DNA from: Thunnus maccoyii
Lineage: Eukaryota > Chordata > Actinopteri > Scombriformes > Scombridae
Assembly (NCBI RefSeq): GCF_910596095.1
Contig: NC_056544.1
Span: 13,067,155 to 13,131,154, forward strand
Direction of reading: 5' to 3'
Length of the DNA: 64,000 nucleotides
Part shown: one piece after another, positions 1 to 12,340 of the stretch
How the letters are laid out: every line of letters begins with the position of its first letter
Position numbering within the stretch: the stretch's first letter is position 1
The notes under the pieces: generated by a model
Databases searched by the model: none
Told to the model about the DNA's origin: nothing
The model's input: only the letters and a program-made list of their open reading frames with translations
Position numbers and translations under genes: made by a program

Positions 1-1173
1 GCTGTAAGGGTGGATAATCCAATTTCCAGCTGATTTTACCCTCTCCTGTTCTCTCTCCACTGCTTTTTGACTACCATACATGCGTAAGGAGAATTTGTTA
101 ACTCCAGGCTGCAGCATACTACTAAACTGCCGCTGCATGAAGCTGGCTTGGCTGCCCCGAGGTTCCGCATCCTCGGCGGGCACAATTGGCGGTCCATCCT
201 CCGGCTTCTGGAAAGTGACAGAGTTCCTGGGCTGCTGGGTCTGGGTCGGGCCATGCAGAGAGGACGAGGCTTTCCGGCTCGGTGCGTTAGAGAAGGACAC
301 CTTGGAGTCCTTTTTCTCGGGGACACCGCTGGACACGGGGGTAGTGCCGGGGTTTACGCTCTCTCCTCCGTGCCCCCCGGCTAGAGACCCGCCTGGTGTG
401 ATCGAGCCGTCCATGCTGGCGGTGGTCGAGTTACAGGCTCCTCGCTTGGCGCTCCCTCCGTCCTCGGCCCTCCCCGACCCTCCTGTCTGCTTCTCCTGCT
501 TGGAGATGATTGAGCGCAGGCTCCCGGTACCCGAGTCCCTCCTGCATTCTCCGTTTTTGTTGCATTTCATGCTGGAAATTGGAGCGACGCTGTTGCAACC
601 ATCACCCGTTGTCGCGTTTAAAACCTCTACCGCGACCGCTGATGCCGACGCCTCCGCCCCTGATACTCTTCTGGTCTCGCCGCGCTGGGCAGCATCGCCC
701 GGACAGGGTGTCTGGGTCTCGATAGGTCTGGAGGCAGTAGTGGGCCGTGGGGCGGCAGGAGCGTCCTCTGTGTGCATAAGGCAGGGCTCCTTGTTGGAGT
801 TTCTCCTGGAAGCCGAGGACGCGGCTCCCCCTCCTGGCGTAAAGTTCTTCATCCTAATACTGCCGCCGCCGCCTCCTCCTCCTCCACCTCCGCCACTGCC
901 GCTCCCCCCGGCTCGGCGCAACCGCGGATGCTGAAACTTGGACTCCTCTTCTCCGTCCTCCGTCTCGTCCATCACGACGTTGCTGGCCACACCGGGCTGC
1001 TTAGCGCTCGGTGCGCCGGGAGAACCGGAGTCCAGACAGTTCTGGCTGCTGTTGCTTCTTGTGCATTTGGACGCGGAAGCTTTGGGTGCGCTGATGTGGC
1101 TGCATCCACTGCCGCCCACCGCCTTCTTTTTCATGGTGGCAGCAGACGCCGGTGAAACCTCATTCCTATCCAT
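1..1173 (-). CDS. hcn2: HCN2 pacemaker channel, first coding exon (partial)
   Basis: The reverse strand is open for 391 codons from ATG 1173-1171 to the window edge, where the exon is still coding. The last 46 residues (about 346-391) are the HCN-specific N-terminal domain that precedes transmembrane segment S1, containing [19 protein letters not shown] and WIIHPYS. HCN channels are tetrameric, cyclic-nucleotide-modulated cation channels of the plasma membrane that carry pacemaker current. HCN2 is preferred over HCN4 because of [14 protein letters not shown], an NGEC motif and KVSFS upstream, and because rnf126 and stk11 lie nearby. The preceding ~345 residues are low-complexity (Ser, Gly, Ala, with a poly-Gly run at about 890-860) and look longer than the mammalian N-terminus. 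A second in-frame ATG at 1134 (Met14) sits in a near-perfect GCCACC context and may be the main start. Transmembrane, pore and cyclic-nucleotide-binding exons lie outside the window. Confidence 0.93.
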   Translation of the reverse strand, partial: MDRNEVSPASAATMKKKAVGGSGCSHISAPKASASKCTRSNSSQNCLDSGSPGAPSAKQPGVASNVVMDETEDGEEESKFQHPRLRRAGGSGSGGGGGGGGGGGSIRMKNFTPGGGAASSASRRNSNKEPCLMHTEDAPAAPRPTTASRPIETQTPCPGDAAQRGETRRVSGAEASASAVAVEVLNATTGDGCNSVAPISSMKCNKNGECRRDSGTGSLRSIISKQEKQTGGSGRAEDGGSAKRGACNSTTASMDGSITPGGSLAGGHGGESVNPGTTPVSSGVPEKKDSKVSFSNAPSRKASSSLHGPTQTQQPRNSVTFQKPEDGPPIVPAEDAEPRGSQASFMQRQFSSMLQPGVNKFSLRMYGSQKAVEREQERVKSAGNWIIHPYS

Positions 1174-1239
1174 GACATTGAGCATATCAAATTTTGCCTC
1201 CAATTATCTTTGGAGAAAACCAATCAGAGACACAGGGAG

Positions 1240-1300
1240 GATGGGGAGAAGAAGAAGAGAGAGGGAGAGAGAGAGAGAAAGGAGAGGGGAACAGAGGGAG
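1240..1300. repeat. GA-rich purine tract upstream of hcn2 start
   Basis: A plus-strand run of GAA, GAGA and GGAG units, seen as a pyrimidine-rich CT tract in the hcn2 sense direction. It lies just upstream of the hcn2 start codon, in the probable 5' UTR or core promoter. It is simple sequence and may be polymorphic. Confidence 0.7.
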
Positions 1301-4024
1301 GGGTGGACGTGACTTCTTTGCAAACTACTGCGCTTATACTTTCACTAGTCATTGTGTCAGAGATGCTCCAGCAGCAAACTAAATGAGCCCTTTGACCGCG
1401 TCAGATATCATTAAACTATTATGCTTATGCTGCTCCTAATTCAGCTCAGGTTTATTTCCAGCTGAGGCCTCTCAGTCATGACCTAACGCTTGAATTGCAT
1501 CAACTAGCTCAACAATCGCATGGAAATAGATGCCTAACGTGTTGTCAATCACGATGAGTAATAACATCAAAAGTTTAATTACCACGTGTTAATGAAAACT
1601 CAAATGATGTCATATGTTTTAGAAGGTGTTTTCAATGACAACCTCCCTGAATGAATGTGACCCATAGTTGGTGTTTAGCGCACCCTACTGGACATACAGC
1701 TGGAGCACAGCTGGTGTGAGAGAGAAACTTAAAATAATTTGTGATGCATCAGGACTGGCAGCCTTGCAGAGGCTGCAGAGTCAGTAACAGCAGCAAGTCT
1801 ACAGTGCAAGTCCACTATTTGTCTACCTAAAGGTGCACTTATTGTCACACATGTCCCCTCAAAGGTGCATGGTCCTTTGGGTGATCTGTTGTGGGTTCAC
1901 GTCCCTGAGGGTACCTTCCACTTCTCTGCAGTTTTTGTAGCAAAGCACTTTTTAAATTTATATTCCTTGAATTCCTTTCTTGTATAAATTTGGACTGTGA
2001 ATACAGATAAAGCGTTGTGCATTTAAAGTTAATAGTCCAAACAACAAAGTATTTGGAGGGTTTTTTTGGTGCAGGTTTTTGGGGAGTAATCAATAAGCTC
2101 TTCACGTCCTCTTTCAACAGCTGACCAGCCAAAATGATTAAACATTCAGAGACAGAGTCAGCTTAGTCAGCAAGTGCATAATTTGTGCAGATACTACCTG
2201 TAAACAGCAACAGTACAGCAGAGGTATTCGTGTATAGCAAACACTGACAGAAGGATGCAGATGCAGGGCAGCATCACTGATGGGCTGCTCTGCGCTCTGC
2301 TTTAAATTGCATGGTGTCCGCATAAAAATGGCACGTTTTTCAGTAAATGTCTTTCAATTGACATCTCTGTTGGAAGGAATTATACCAGTTTTTAGTCTGA
2401 ATCCATGTTTGTGCCATGAGCCCAAGCTACAGAGCATTATCCCTACACATTAAGGATATAGGCCACGATAATCGAGTGCTCTGTCAGTAGAGCAGAGATA
2501 AAGTAGCTAGCCTATTTTCTTTGATCTAGATTTGGTTGAGTCTAATTTTGGTCACATGTATAAAAGATGGCTTTTTGTGTGATGAAAGTAAACTTTGGCT
2601 TTACACACAAACAAACACATACTTAACCAAGGCACTTTAAATTTGCCAGGAATACAAAATATAACTGATGCCAAACACTGAATTTCCCCCCAAAAAACAA
2701 GAATAAACATGAATCTACTTAAAGTGACCACTGAGTCTTATTCTGCACATTTCTTACCTTTTAACATCAGTGCCAAGAAGTCAGAAGCATCATGTCGCTC
2801 TCACCCCCTCCCGCCTTCCTTCCTTCTTTCTCTCTCCTCTCTCTGCTTCATTAGTCAAAACTACGCAGCTGCAACAAGGTTCAATTTAATTTCCTGGTAG
2901 GATGAGGCAGTGGTGTGACGCTCGCTCATACATACAACCAATGACAGAGACAAAAAAAAACCCCAAAACACAGTGACTCCCTGAAATGAAAATTAAATTA
3001 TAAGAAGTCAAATATCAGACAACTGCAAGTAGAATGACCCAGAGACATGTCATAGAAAACATCTCCTAATGGCGTTAATCTATGAATCAAAATGAAAGTG
3101 TTATGTGCCTATATACAGGGAGGATTAAGTGATAACCTTATTGGTGTTGAGCAAAACATACATAAATGTCCTGCATTAAAAAAAAACATTAAAACCAACC
3201 TAACAGCTTTATAAGTATATATGCAGCGAGTGGCAACACTTCATCTATTTGCATTCACAACTTTGGGACCACGGGGAATAGAAATTTAATTTATTTCCAT
3301 TTATTAGAGCAGGAACACCTCACAGGTCGCTGGTCTAGTGACTCAGCCACCACCTGCTTGTTAATTACAGCTAAAAATGTCTGAACTCCCTGTGAACTTC
3401 TGACAACTACCTCTGTTGTACATCACAGAATGGCAGGCTGCCTGCTCTTAGGGAGGTAGTAAGGGCGGGAGTAATATTCATTCTGAGTCTTGTTGATGCC
3501 ACAGCGCCATATGAGGACCGATGTTGCAAATTACAAGAACAGACATACTGTATATTTTTGTCTCGAGAATAATTTAGATCTGTCATAAAACAGGTGCCAC
3601 TGTAAATATGTTTAAGGGTCTATCAAACAACCATTTTACTACATTATCAGTCACAGACATCAAGAAGTCTGCAACACAAATAATTCATCCAACACTTTAA
3701 AGAAATTACAAGATAAATGTGATTAATCCTGTGAAACACAGGTGAGAAAAATAGTTTACTTCCTCCCTCTCACCTTGCCAAGTACACGGCAAAATTGTGC
3801 AACACTGATTAAAAATAACTGCGGTTTGATCAAAATTGAAACATTATTAGGTGTGTGAAAGCAACAGTACCAGTAGGGTAACATTTGCATTACAAATATA
3901 GAGCTGAATTTATATAATTTAGCCAGATCTCATGTTACCAGCTCCATTCAAATCACTAATCATCTCACATCACTCAAAACTGAACATTATCAACAGAAAC
4001 CTCAGAATCAGTTTTCTTTAGCAC
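1301..4024. other. hcn2 upstream region and intergenic gap to rnf126
   Basis: This AT-rich stretch separates the divergent-side start of hcn2 from the 3' end of rnf126, which is transcribed toward it. It must hold the hcn2 promoter. I see no convincing exon on either strand; the short ORFs lack splice signals and recognisable motifs. The block at about 1830-2130 has the look of an interspersed repeat but I cannot name it. Confidence 0.5.
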
Positions 4025-5055
4025 TTTATTGTGACTGTACAAAAAAAATCAGTTAATAAAATAATAAACACTTGTTATGTGAAACACATTTGGCCAGTTT
4101 CATAGAGGTAAGATGTTCCCATGCCTTTTTTTTTTATTTCTCTTTTTATTTCTTTTACATTTCTCTATTCATGTTTTGGGCAAGGGTTCAATAAATAAGT
4201 AGTAAATTTTTTCTACTTGAGGAAACGCAGTAAAAATGTGTCCACATTTGAGCTGTGAGGATCTTTACCTTGTCAAGATACACCACATACACTGGATCAC
4301 ACGCTAATAATAAAAAGAAGAATCTAATAAACACAAAAACAAGTCCTAAAAGACTCATTCAATGCAAAAATGTGGGGATTTTTTTGTTTGTTTTTCAGTA
4401 GTTTACCCAAATTCACATTCTTAACATCAGACTGAATGGTGTGCAAAATAAAAAAACAGAGGTGCAAATAAAAATAAAAAAAATCAGATGCATACACTCG
4501 TTTCAACAAGGTTTTAGTTTGATCCATTAGCTGTACAGTGGCGGACAGTTCGCTGTCTGAAAAATGAATTCTCTATCTACACATCTATGGACTCAGCTTG
4601 AAGTCTGCACCACCACAGGCAATGTTTAAAAAAAGAACATTTTGTCTTTTAAATATAAAATGTGTCTCAGCCTTGTGGCAGAGACATGTCTCCGTCAAAA
4701 AGCTGTCCACTCTGGCTCAAACTGTGTTCCAGTTCTGGTCACGTTCCCTCTTTTATCATCATTTTTATTCACAGCCTCCTTATCTTCCTTAAATACTACC
4801 CAGCCCCGCCTCCTCAAACACTCAGCAACAATAGCAGCAGGAGTTGGACCCAGCGTCCGGTCTGCACAGGGGGGAGGAATGATGACTGAATGAATAGTCT
4901 GCAAGAAAATTCAGAGTTCAAGTCCACTCATATCATCCCCTAGAAGTGAGACGGTCCTGGTCTCAGCTGTGGAGAGGAGCCGTTGGGTCTCAGTTGGTTG
5001 TGAGGTTTTCAGATATGAGGTGTTGGTGGTGGTGACGGGGAGGGGGGGGGGGAAT
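4025..5055 (-). other. rnf126: rnf126 3' UTR with poly(A) signal
   Basis: From the stop codon at 5056 the minus strand runs without obvious splice sites to AATAAA at 4030-4025, which is the best-placed polyadenylation signal. The resulting 3' UTR would be about 1 kb. The exact cleavage site cannot be read from sequence alone. Confidence 0.55.
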
Positions 5056-8000
5056 CTATGAGTTGCTAGCAGCGTTCTCATTGCTTGGTGAGCTGGGAGA
5101 GGAAGAGGATGAGGAGGAGGGAGAGAAGTTCATTCCTGATAACCCTGGTGGGTCTGTGGCTGTGTTCTGTCCGCTAAGACTCTTCCTGCACACGGGACAC
5201 GTATCATGCTGCAGGAAAGAGAAGGATAAACAAAGAGTTGTGTAAAAACTGTAAAATAAATAAACCCTAGAGATGAAGCATAGATATTAGGGATCAACTT
5301 TTTCTTGCCACTTTTCCTGAGCATCAGCCAACACACAGTCTTGATCTAATATTTTTATTTTCTAAATGTATATACTCCAATTCAGCAAGCTCTCTCCTTC
5401 CAGTCAGAGAAACAATTGACCAATAAGAGCTGACAAGGCAGAATTAAGAGCAGGGATGTCATCTTCTTACATAGCTAGCTGACTTACTACATTCATGAAA
5501 TATAACGCCAGAAAACTGGGACAAGTGTGGATGAGATTAAAGCAGCTTTACAGCTTGTTGTAAGTTGAAATAGCTCTTAAATCAATATATTTCTTTAACC
5601 GATGTAAAAAAAAAACATTAAAGTTAACTGTTCCTTCCAACGGATATCGCAGCTTCCGTGTCAACTGAAAAGGACATCTGACTGGAAAAAAAAACTAAAT
5701 TTCACCCTTTCCAACAAGAAATTAAAACAAAATGGCAACTGAGCCTGATTATCATTATTATCTTGTCAACCAACAGCAGTGCTCGAGGAGCATTGGAGAG
5801 AAGTCACGAAAATGGAGGCAAAGCATCAGGTTTTTATCTCTCCTTAGTGCACACTGCTGTGAAATTAAACTGTTTGCTGCGATGTGCTTGTGCTGCTCTC
5901 AGTTCACTTTCTCACGATGTCGTACCTTAAGAAAGGCTTCAAATGTTTTAACAAAGCACAATGGGTTTTAAAAAACAAACGATCTAAAACAATTCTGGTT
6001 TCACATAATCTTAATTGATACCAATCGATTAAGAAAATGATGTAATTGTTTGATATCAGTCTTGTTACTCTGTTTGATAGATATACGTACCTGTTCCAGC
6101 CACGGGACTATACAGTCATTATGAAACAAATGATTGCATGGCAGTTGTCTAACAGTCTCCTCAACACTGTAGTCTTCTTTGCACACAGGACACTCTAAAC
6201 CAGCACCTGCAAAAACAGAAAACCAGTGAGACTCACAGTCACATGAATCAGCTGCATGAAAAAGACCTCAGATTGTGTTCCAACTGCTTCTGTTTATTTG
6301 TGTTGAAGTAGTGCTGTGAAGTGAAAGCTTCAATTCAAAGACTTCACTACCACGAAAAAAGCGTTTTCAGAGGGTGATTATTCTCAGCTGTTTTCTCATA
6401 ATAGAGAATTTAACTGGTTTAAAGGCCTATGTGCAAGATCTATTTTTAATATCTTTTAATGTGGTTTGCTTAGATGAGTAGGTTGTAGCGACATGTGAGC
6501 CTGTGTGAAATAGGTCTGACAGATAACCAAGAAGAACAGCTTCAGACTGGGTGATCCAGCGAGTGAATAAGAGAGTTTGAGAGAGACCAGGACTTACCCA
6601 CATGTTCCTCTGTGATGGAGATGATGGGTAAACTCTTTATTCTTTCCCTGTCTGCAGGAGGAGGACCTGTGTTTTCAAACTGGTTCAATAACTACAAATG
6701 AAAAATAAATTATGATATAATTAGTAATTATAACACATTATTGATTCACTTCCTCAGACTTGTTTGCCCCCCCCAAAAAATGCTCTTCAGACACAGCAGC
6801 CACTTCACTGATATGCAGTTTTATTTCCATTATAGCGTAGCAAACACCACTTTTCATACCTGCGTTATGATCGCATCAAGCCCATTGGCACCCCAGGCAT
6901 AGTCCATTGGATTGGAATGTAACATACCCCTGCAAGACGAGAAGATGTTCATCATCAACAAAAAAGAAGAAAAGAAGTTAATAAGAGAATTAAAACAGTA
7001 AAAATTTTACAACTCAGAGACATGAAACGAGAAAACAGACCTGCATCACAGTTGCTTGTACTTACCATGGTCCCATTCCAATATTTGGCATCGCTGTAGG
7101 TGCTATGATGCCATTAACTAGCTGCTGGATGATCCTGTATCAGGAAAAAACATCCACAGTTCTCAACAAACATTCACTGAATTAACTGAGATTCAACTTG
7201 TCTTCTTACCTAAAATTGGAATGTAAAATGTCTGTACATATCAATAATTTATTACAGCTTTGTAGAGATGGTCAAAGTAGACACTTGTGGTTTAGTATAT
7301 ACTGTAATCTTTTTTATTAAATTCTTTGTTACACTAAATTTTGTGTTTTATATTTTAAAATCTGATATGGTAAATAGTTAAATAGAAAAACTGACAAGTA
7401 GTAATGAAAAGTAATATGTGAAGCAAGAATTACTCACACAAAATAAGCAAAATTGTTTTCCCGTACCCTCTCATGTCCCACAACAACCTCACACAAACAC
7501 CCTACTGCCGAAAATGTCTCACCCCTCTAACGTGGGCACTCCTTCATGGCGCGTACCCTGACGTCGAGGAACGTGTCGACCCCGTGGCTGCCGCGCACTG
7601 TATCGCTGCCGTGATGCCATTTCCCGTTCTCTCCGGTTTTCTGTCTCTCGGTTATCCTCTGTGGGCAGCCGGGTTCGAAGGTCAAAGTTTTCATCAAAAA
7701 TCCCAAGGGCGAATGGACCGTACCCAGAGGGAAATGTGAATAAGTGTTGGGGATCCAAGTTCTAGTAGGGGAAAAAAAAAAACAACACACGGGCAAAGTG
7801 TCAAAGTCAAAACATGGTTCAGTGAGTAAAATGTTTTCGTGCTCCGGCTGATTTAACAAGTCACACTGACCTCAAAGGCCGGGCGGTTCTGATCACTGGT
7901 GGAGGATGTAGATGTGGATCCATTTTCAGTACTGCATGAACACAGTGGTAAAGAAAGTGAAACGATCAAAACACCCACTTGAACATCAAATTAATCAAAA

Positions 8001-11000
8001 TTCATGGGACCTACAACACTTTTACATACCTTCTTTCCTCAGGCAATTCCTCAATGAATCCAGATTCACAGCGTGGACAGGTGTAGTCCTACAGTGAAAA
8101 TATAAATATGAATATATATAGTATGTCTACAGCATGATCAACATATACAGTTGTCTGTTTATTAGGTAGACTATGTTAAAACTAATGCACTCTAATCAAA
8201 AGGACACTATAATAGAATAGTAGAAACACAATACAATTGAAGCAACACAAACTACAGCTTTCAGAAGAGAATATAGCAGATAGAAATAATGATGGTGGAA
8301 ATTATCTTAAGCATTGGGAAAAGTTCATTGTAGTTGAGAATTGTTAAGGAATGTGTTTTTGTTATTTGTCTTTGTATTCAACATAATGTTATTATTTTGT
8401 ATAAGACAATGAGGATGGAGAATTTCTGTTTTTGTTCTTTGTTGTCAGGCTTGGTAGTAAATGTGTGGTTTGGTCTTTGTACAGTGTGTTTGTGGTTTCT
8501 GCTGGTAACATTTTGGCGGGCCGCCACGCCAAAATCTTTGCCGCTACAGCAAAAAAAAAAACAATCATCTTTAAGGTGGTCATAAAAGTCAGTGCGAGCT
8601 GTCTGAAGTCAGTCTTTTTCTCATCTTTAAGCTCCGTTAAAATGCAAGAGAGAGAAAAAGAGAGAGAAGCAGTGGTCGAGCAAGCTAGAGAGTGGATGAG
8701 GAGAGGGAGCATTGATAACGTTAGTGAGGAAGCTGGTGAATCAGATCAATAAAACATTATTTTCTGATTGTTACAACGGTTATAAATAAATAAGCCCACA
8801 ACCGCGCAAACCTGCGGAGGTGCGCTGCAACGCTTGATAATGTTATTAGTCTTGTTAAGCTCCTTCTTCCCTTCAAGATAAGAAAATGTCAAAATATGTC
8901 AAAATGATCGCCTTCATTGCCGGTGGAGCACGTTGTATTTGTTTTTCTGTCAAGTTCTCCATTGCTTGCAGTCTCTCCAGGACACACACTTCACTTCCTT
9001 CTTGCCCCCGGAGTTGGTTCCAGGCAGAAACCGGCGCGGTGTCATTGCGCCATCTATGGGATTTAGCGAGCTGACTCATGTCAGGAAAAAATGGAAACCA
9101 GCGTCGTGGTAAGACTACAAAATGTGAATCGATTCTTGGAATTTCTGAATCGATTTTGAATTGGCAGAGATAGAATCGCGATTCTTATGTGAATCGATTT
9201 TTTGCGCACCCCTACTTTCTAATGTATGAACAGATTAATAAACGAAAACACACACTGAATCCTCCAGCAACGAGCGCGTGGTAACGAAAACCTCCTCCTC
9301 TCCCGGCTTATTCATGATCAAAAACAGCCAACGGGTTAACAAAACAGAAACTTGTAGTCACAATTTTCAGACCTAAACCTCGAAGTTTGTGTGACACTCA
9401 AAACAATTTATCCACCATTTTACAGCCATGACAGTAGGTTATGACCAGTGGTGTATACTGGGCCATGGGGCATACTGGGACAAATCCCATGTTTTTGGGC
9501 CGGTGGACTGTCAAAATGTATCATCTCAACATTTCTAAAGTGACGTAGTTCACATGCGATCTATATGAGCTGATCTTTTCTCCTATTAGGAAGAGGAGGG
9601 GTTGGTGGATGGTTAGTAAGTTTCTTCTTGGAAGTTGGAAGTCAACAGAGAGTACGGTTCGAGACCACCTAGAAACCAATGTTCGTTTCAACCGACAAAA
9701 GCGGGTTTATTTTTTTTCAACCCAAACGATGATCTTTCCCTAAACAAATGGTCTTTGTGCCTAAACCTAACCAGACCTTAACCACAGCGTTGTCACACCA
9801 TAAAACATCATTATTCAACGGATAGTTAGATAGAATGGACGTTTGTAGAAATGTTGATATGATACGTATTACACGTGTTGAAACGTATATATTCAACATT
9901 ACTGTGGTTCACAGAAACGTAAAGTGCCAACATTTTGTTCTGGCGATTGGGTTGCTTTAACTGGTAGTATTAATCGGTCATAATTAAATAAATAATAATA
10001 AAATAATTAAGAACATCCCTAATGGTTTACAGCTAATTGTACTCAGTTTCTAAAGGCAGTATGCAGTAAATGGTGTATGTGTTTTTATGTACACCACCCC
10101 CCCACCCCCAATCATGACCAAAACAGCTCCCTAAAACAGTCTTTATTAAAACCAATCAGTATAACCTTCATTACATCAGGATTTATTGCAGGGCTGTGGT
10201 GATAGGCTGCTTTAGTTTTAACTAGTTGAACCTGATTGACAGGAACCTGAATGGATGTCTCTACACAAAGAGGAATCTGACAAGCTTAACAGAATCATCA
10301 CAGACTGACATTATTATTAGGTTGATATTTTGTCATATACTACAATTAAGGCATTGTGATCATTTCCAGTTAGTTAATATAATCTCTTGACAGTATGCTG
10401 TCACACAGGTGAGCAGCAAGCTGTCTATAACTGTTACTGTAACATTCAAGAAGCTTCCCATGAATGGCATAACAACAGGCTGTTGTCACAACAGCAATGT
10501 TGACTACTGACACTGGCTTTAGATGGAGGTGATAGTTTTGGTGCAAGTTTTACTTTTCTTTGATGTACAACCACAATAAGATAACAGCACGCTTTATGGT
10601 AGAGAAATGCACATGTAGGATTTTTATATCAGCCGATGGAAAAACCTGCCTATCACCCCTGTTAGATTTTTGACAGTCAGATTTGTAAAAAGGTACAGAT
10701 TTCTCCTGTTGGCCAGCTTGCGGACGTTAAAAGCCGCCCAAAGACCTGTCAAGCAGGTCAGACGAGCTTTGATAATAAATTTAACCGCGATATAGTTAAT
10801 GTTACATCTCTAACATAACGTGAGTGTACCGCCAACTTCATAACTACCACTAAACTGTCATCCAGGACCGTTGTTGCCTGTATGGGGCTAGTTAACGTAG
10901 CTTAACAGCAGCAGTGTGTCGACGTGACGGCTGAACGCGCCCCCCTCACACACTAACACACACTCATACAATCACACAAACACAAATAGTTTTCATTCTT

Positions 11001-11107
11001 CAAATAGGTAAATCTGCCTCGTCGGTTCTTACCGGTAAACGCGGACTGATCTCTGCTGAACACCGGTGACAAAAAAACCGGCAGGGCCGTGGGGGAGCTT
11101 CAGCCAT
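5056..11107 (-). CDS. rnf126: RNF126 E3 ubiquitin-protein ligase (complete, 9 coding exons)
   Basis: Coding exons in transcript order: 11107-11033, 8088-8030, 7931-7871, 7761-7523, 7134-7066, 6929-6860, 6691-6598, 6206-6091, 5208-5056. They join in frame to 936 nt, 311 aa, the same length as I recall for human RNF126. The N-terminus carries a zinc ribbon (Cys13, Cys16, Cys29, Cys32) that in the family binds BAG6 clients. The C-terminal RING-H2 has Cys228, Cys231, Cys246, His248, His251, Cys254, Cys265 and Cys268, all ligands present, with [16 protein letters not shown] diagnostic. The last exon adds a serine-rich tail ending SNENAASNS. The family ubiquitinates mislocalised hydrophobic proteins and some signalling proteins in cytosol and nucleus. 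All introns are GT-AG; intron 1 (8089-11032) holds transposon debris. The start codon is followed by MAEAP, as in orthologues. Confidence 0.96.
5405..5670 (+). repeat. Dispersed repeat, copy A (rnf126 intron 8)
   Basis: This block reads as a diverged reverse complement of 36086-36355 in stk11 intron 8. Shared landmarks in the same order include GAGAAACAATTGACCAAT, TGTCATCTTCT, AGCTAGCT, TGTGGATGAGATT and GTGTCAACTGAAAA. The pair therefore represents one interspersed family inserted in opposite orientations. No coding capacity is visible, and it carries an ATTGG/CCAAT-like segment. Confidence 0.7.
8480..9215. mobile_element. Degenerate hAT-like DNA transposon remnant in rnf126 intron 1
   Basis: The right end at about 9120-9215 contains repeated AATCGATT motifs, CGCGATTC and a terminal GCACCCCTA, a layout I associate with teleost hAT-type non-autonomous elements. 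The interior is GC-richer than the surrounding intron (for example GGCGGGCCGCCACGCC at 8517) and has short ORFs on both strands with no recognisable domain. The left boundary is uncertain and no target-site duplication was identified. Confidence 0.4.
9420..11032. other. rnf126 intron 1, distal part
   Basis: Intronic sequence between the transposon remnant and exon 1. The segment at 9590-9830 (CTAAACCTAACCAGACC and neighbours) resembles a common fish interspersed repeat. No exon, RNA gene or conserved motif stands out. Confidence 0.4.
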
Positions 11108-11311
11108 TTCTATGCAGGACACCAGTTCGTACGGTACGGACGGAAAGCAGCGAGGGACAAAAAAAGACTGCAACGAAAAAGAAAAGGTGGAAACGGAAAC
11201 ATACGAGCGTCGACGTCATGTTGCCATGGTAGCTAGCAACAATTACTAAGAAGAAGAGTTCCGGTCGAGTATTTTCCTTCAAAATACAAGCGATGGTCTA
11301 CATCCCATATA

Positions 11312-11330
11312 CATCATCATCGTCGTCGTT

Positions 11331-11381
<51 letters not shown>

Positions 11382-11393
11382 GTCATCATCATC
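11312..11393 (+). repeat. (TCA)n microsatellite
   Basis: About 80 bp of TCA/TCG triplets, interrupted near both ends by CGT. One frame would encode a serine run, but there is no gene context, so it is treated as simple sequence. Confidence 0.95.
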
Positions 11394-11737
11394 CACCCAT
11401 ATATCCTTCGTCTTACATTATACATATAATCACACTACACAGTACATATACTCCCCAGCCTTACCCCTTTTGCTCCTTCTTTTTGTTTGTATATTTACAT
11501 TTAGTGAATGATATTTAGTGAAACCTTTATTTTGTTTATGAAAACAGAAAAAAGGGTGATTTCTCCATACAGACCACATTAGTCCAGGTTCAGATCAAAA
11601 ACCACTATACTTAGACTCATCAAATCTGGACTGGATTAACAAGGAGACTCCAGAAACATCGCTGTCTCCGTTCCTCCCCTCTGCTCTGCTGTCTGTGGAC
11701 ATGGATGTGTAAAAGCGACAGGGCTGTGTCTCTAGAG

Positions 11738-11813
11738 CTGAGCTTTGGATGAGTGGTCAGCGCAGTCGTTCGTGGTCTGGGTAACCGGGGTTTAGAACCC
11801 GGTGTGGGAACCC
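11738..11813 (+). mobile_element. tRNA-derived SINE head (fragment)
   Basis: A box A-like TGGATGAGTGG at 11746-11756 and a box B-like GGTTTAGAACC at 11789-11799 lie 33 bp apart, the arrangement of an internal RNA polymerase III promoter. The box B half folds into an imperfect T-arm (CCGGG...CCCGG) but the acceptor and anticodon stems do not form, so this is a decayed tRNA-derived SINE head rather than a tRNA gene. Confidence 0.55.
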
Positions 11814-11821
11814 TCCCTTGC

Positions 11822-11977
11822 TAGATCATATTTCACCGGGATTACTAATAGTGAAGTTTTTCATCCTTTACAATGCGCAAATAATAGCCTAATGTCATTT
11901 TGGAACCTAACCAAGAAACCACATCCAGATTTCTCAGTTGAAAGCCAGTAGTGCAAATCCTGGTGAAATGTGGTCTA
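11822..11977. repeat. Small fold-back element
   Basis: TAGATCATATTTCACCGGGATT (11822-11843) and AATCCTGGTGAAATGTGGTCTA (11956-11977) are imperfect inverted repeats that mismatch at only a few of 22 positions, with about 110 bp between them. The size and structure fit a miniature inverted-repeat element or the body of a folded SINE. No target-site duplication was confirmed. Confidence 0.5.
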
Positions 11978-12340
11978 ACGTTTAATCAACGTCTTCACAG
12001 AGTCGGTGAAAAAACGTTCACTTTTGAACCTGTTTTGAATGTCTTTTTGCTGGTCACCATAACTGTTTTTTAAACGTCTTCTCAATGGGAAAATGCTCAC
12101 TGGGAGTGTTGAAAAACAACTGTCCCGTGGTTGAACTTAAAACATCTGGCCAATGGTTGAACCTCCCGTCACACAGTCCGCGATAGAGACGATGCTTTTA
12201 TTCTGAAGCTATGCCCGGAAATGTTGATCTTGTTTGTTCGCGCTAACATAGCTCAGCGAAGTAGCAGCGCAAGTGGTGAGACGTATTATTGTAGTCCGCA
12301 AACGTTGTTTTCGAAAAAGCTTTTTGCTCCTGCTACGACC

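Larger units (their letters stand above)
11108..12340. promoter_or_regulatory. Divergent rnf126/sugp1 intergenic region
   Basis: The two genes start head-to-head 1.2 kb apart, so both promoters lie here. Near rnf126 there is GTTCCGG at about 11259 (ETS-like). Near sugp1 there is CCCGGAAATG at about 12212, also ETS-like, about 130 bp before the start codon. The middle is filled by a TCA microsatellite and a tRNA-like SINE fragment, suggesting two separate promoters rather than one tight bidirectional one. Neither site is proven. Confidence 0.5.

Noticed and set aside
80-934. Long plus-strand ORF with proline run
   Set aside because: It is antisense to the hcn2 exon, whose minus strand ends in an unmistakable HCN domain; the proline run is the complement of the glycine codons.
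11293-11511. Serine-rich ORF
   Set aside because: It is created by the TCA microsatellite; no gene context or splice signals.
11738-11813. Functional tRNA gene
   Set aside because: Box A- and B-like motifs exist but acceptor and anticodon stems do not pair and no terminator is evident; a SINE head is more likely.
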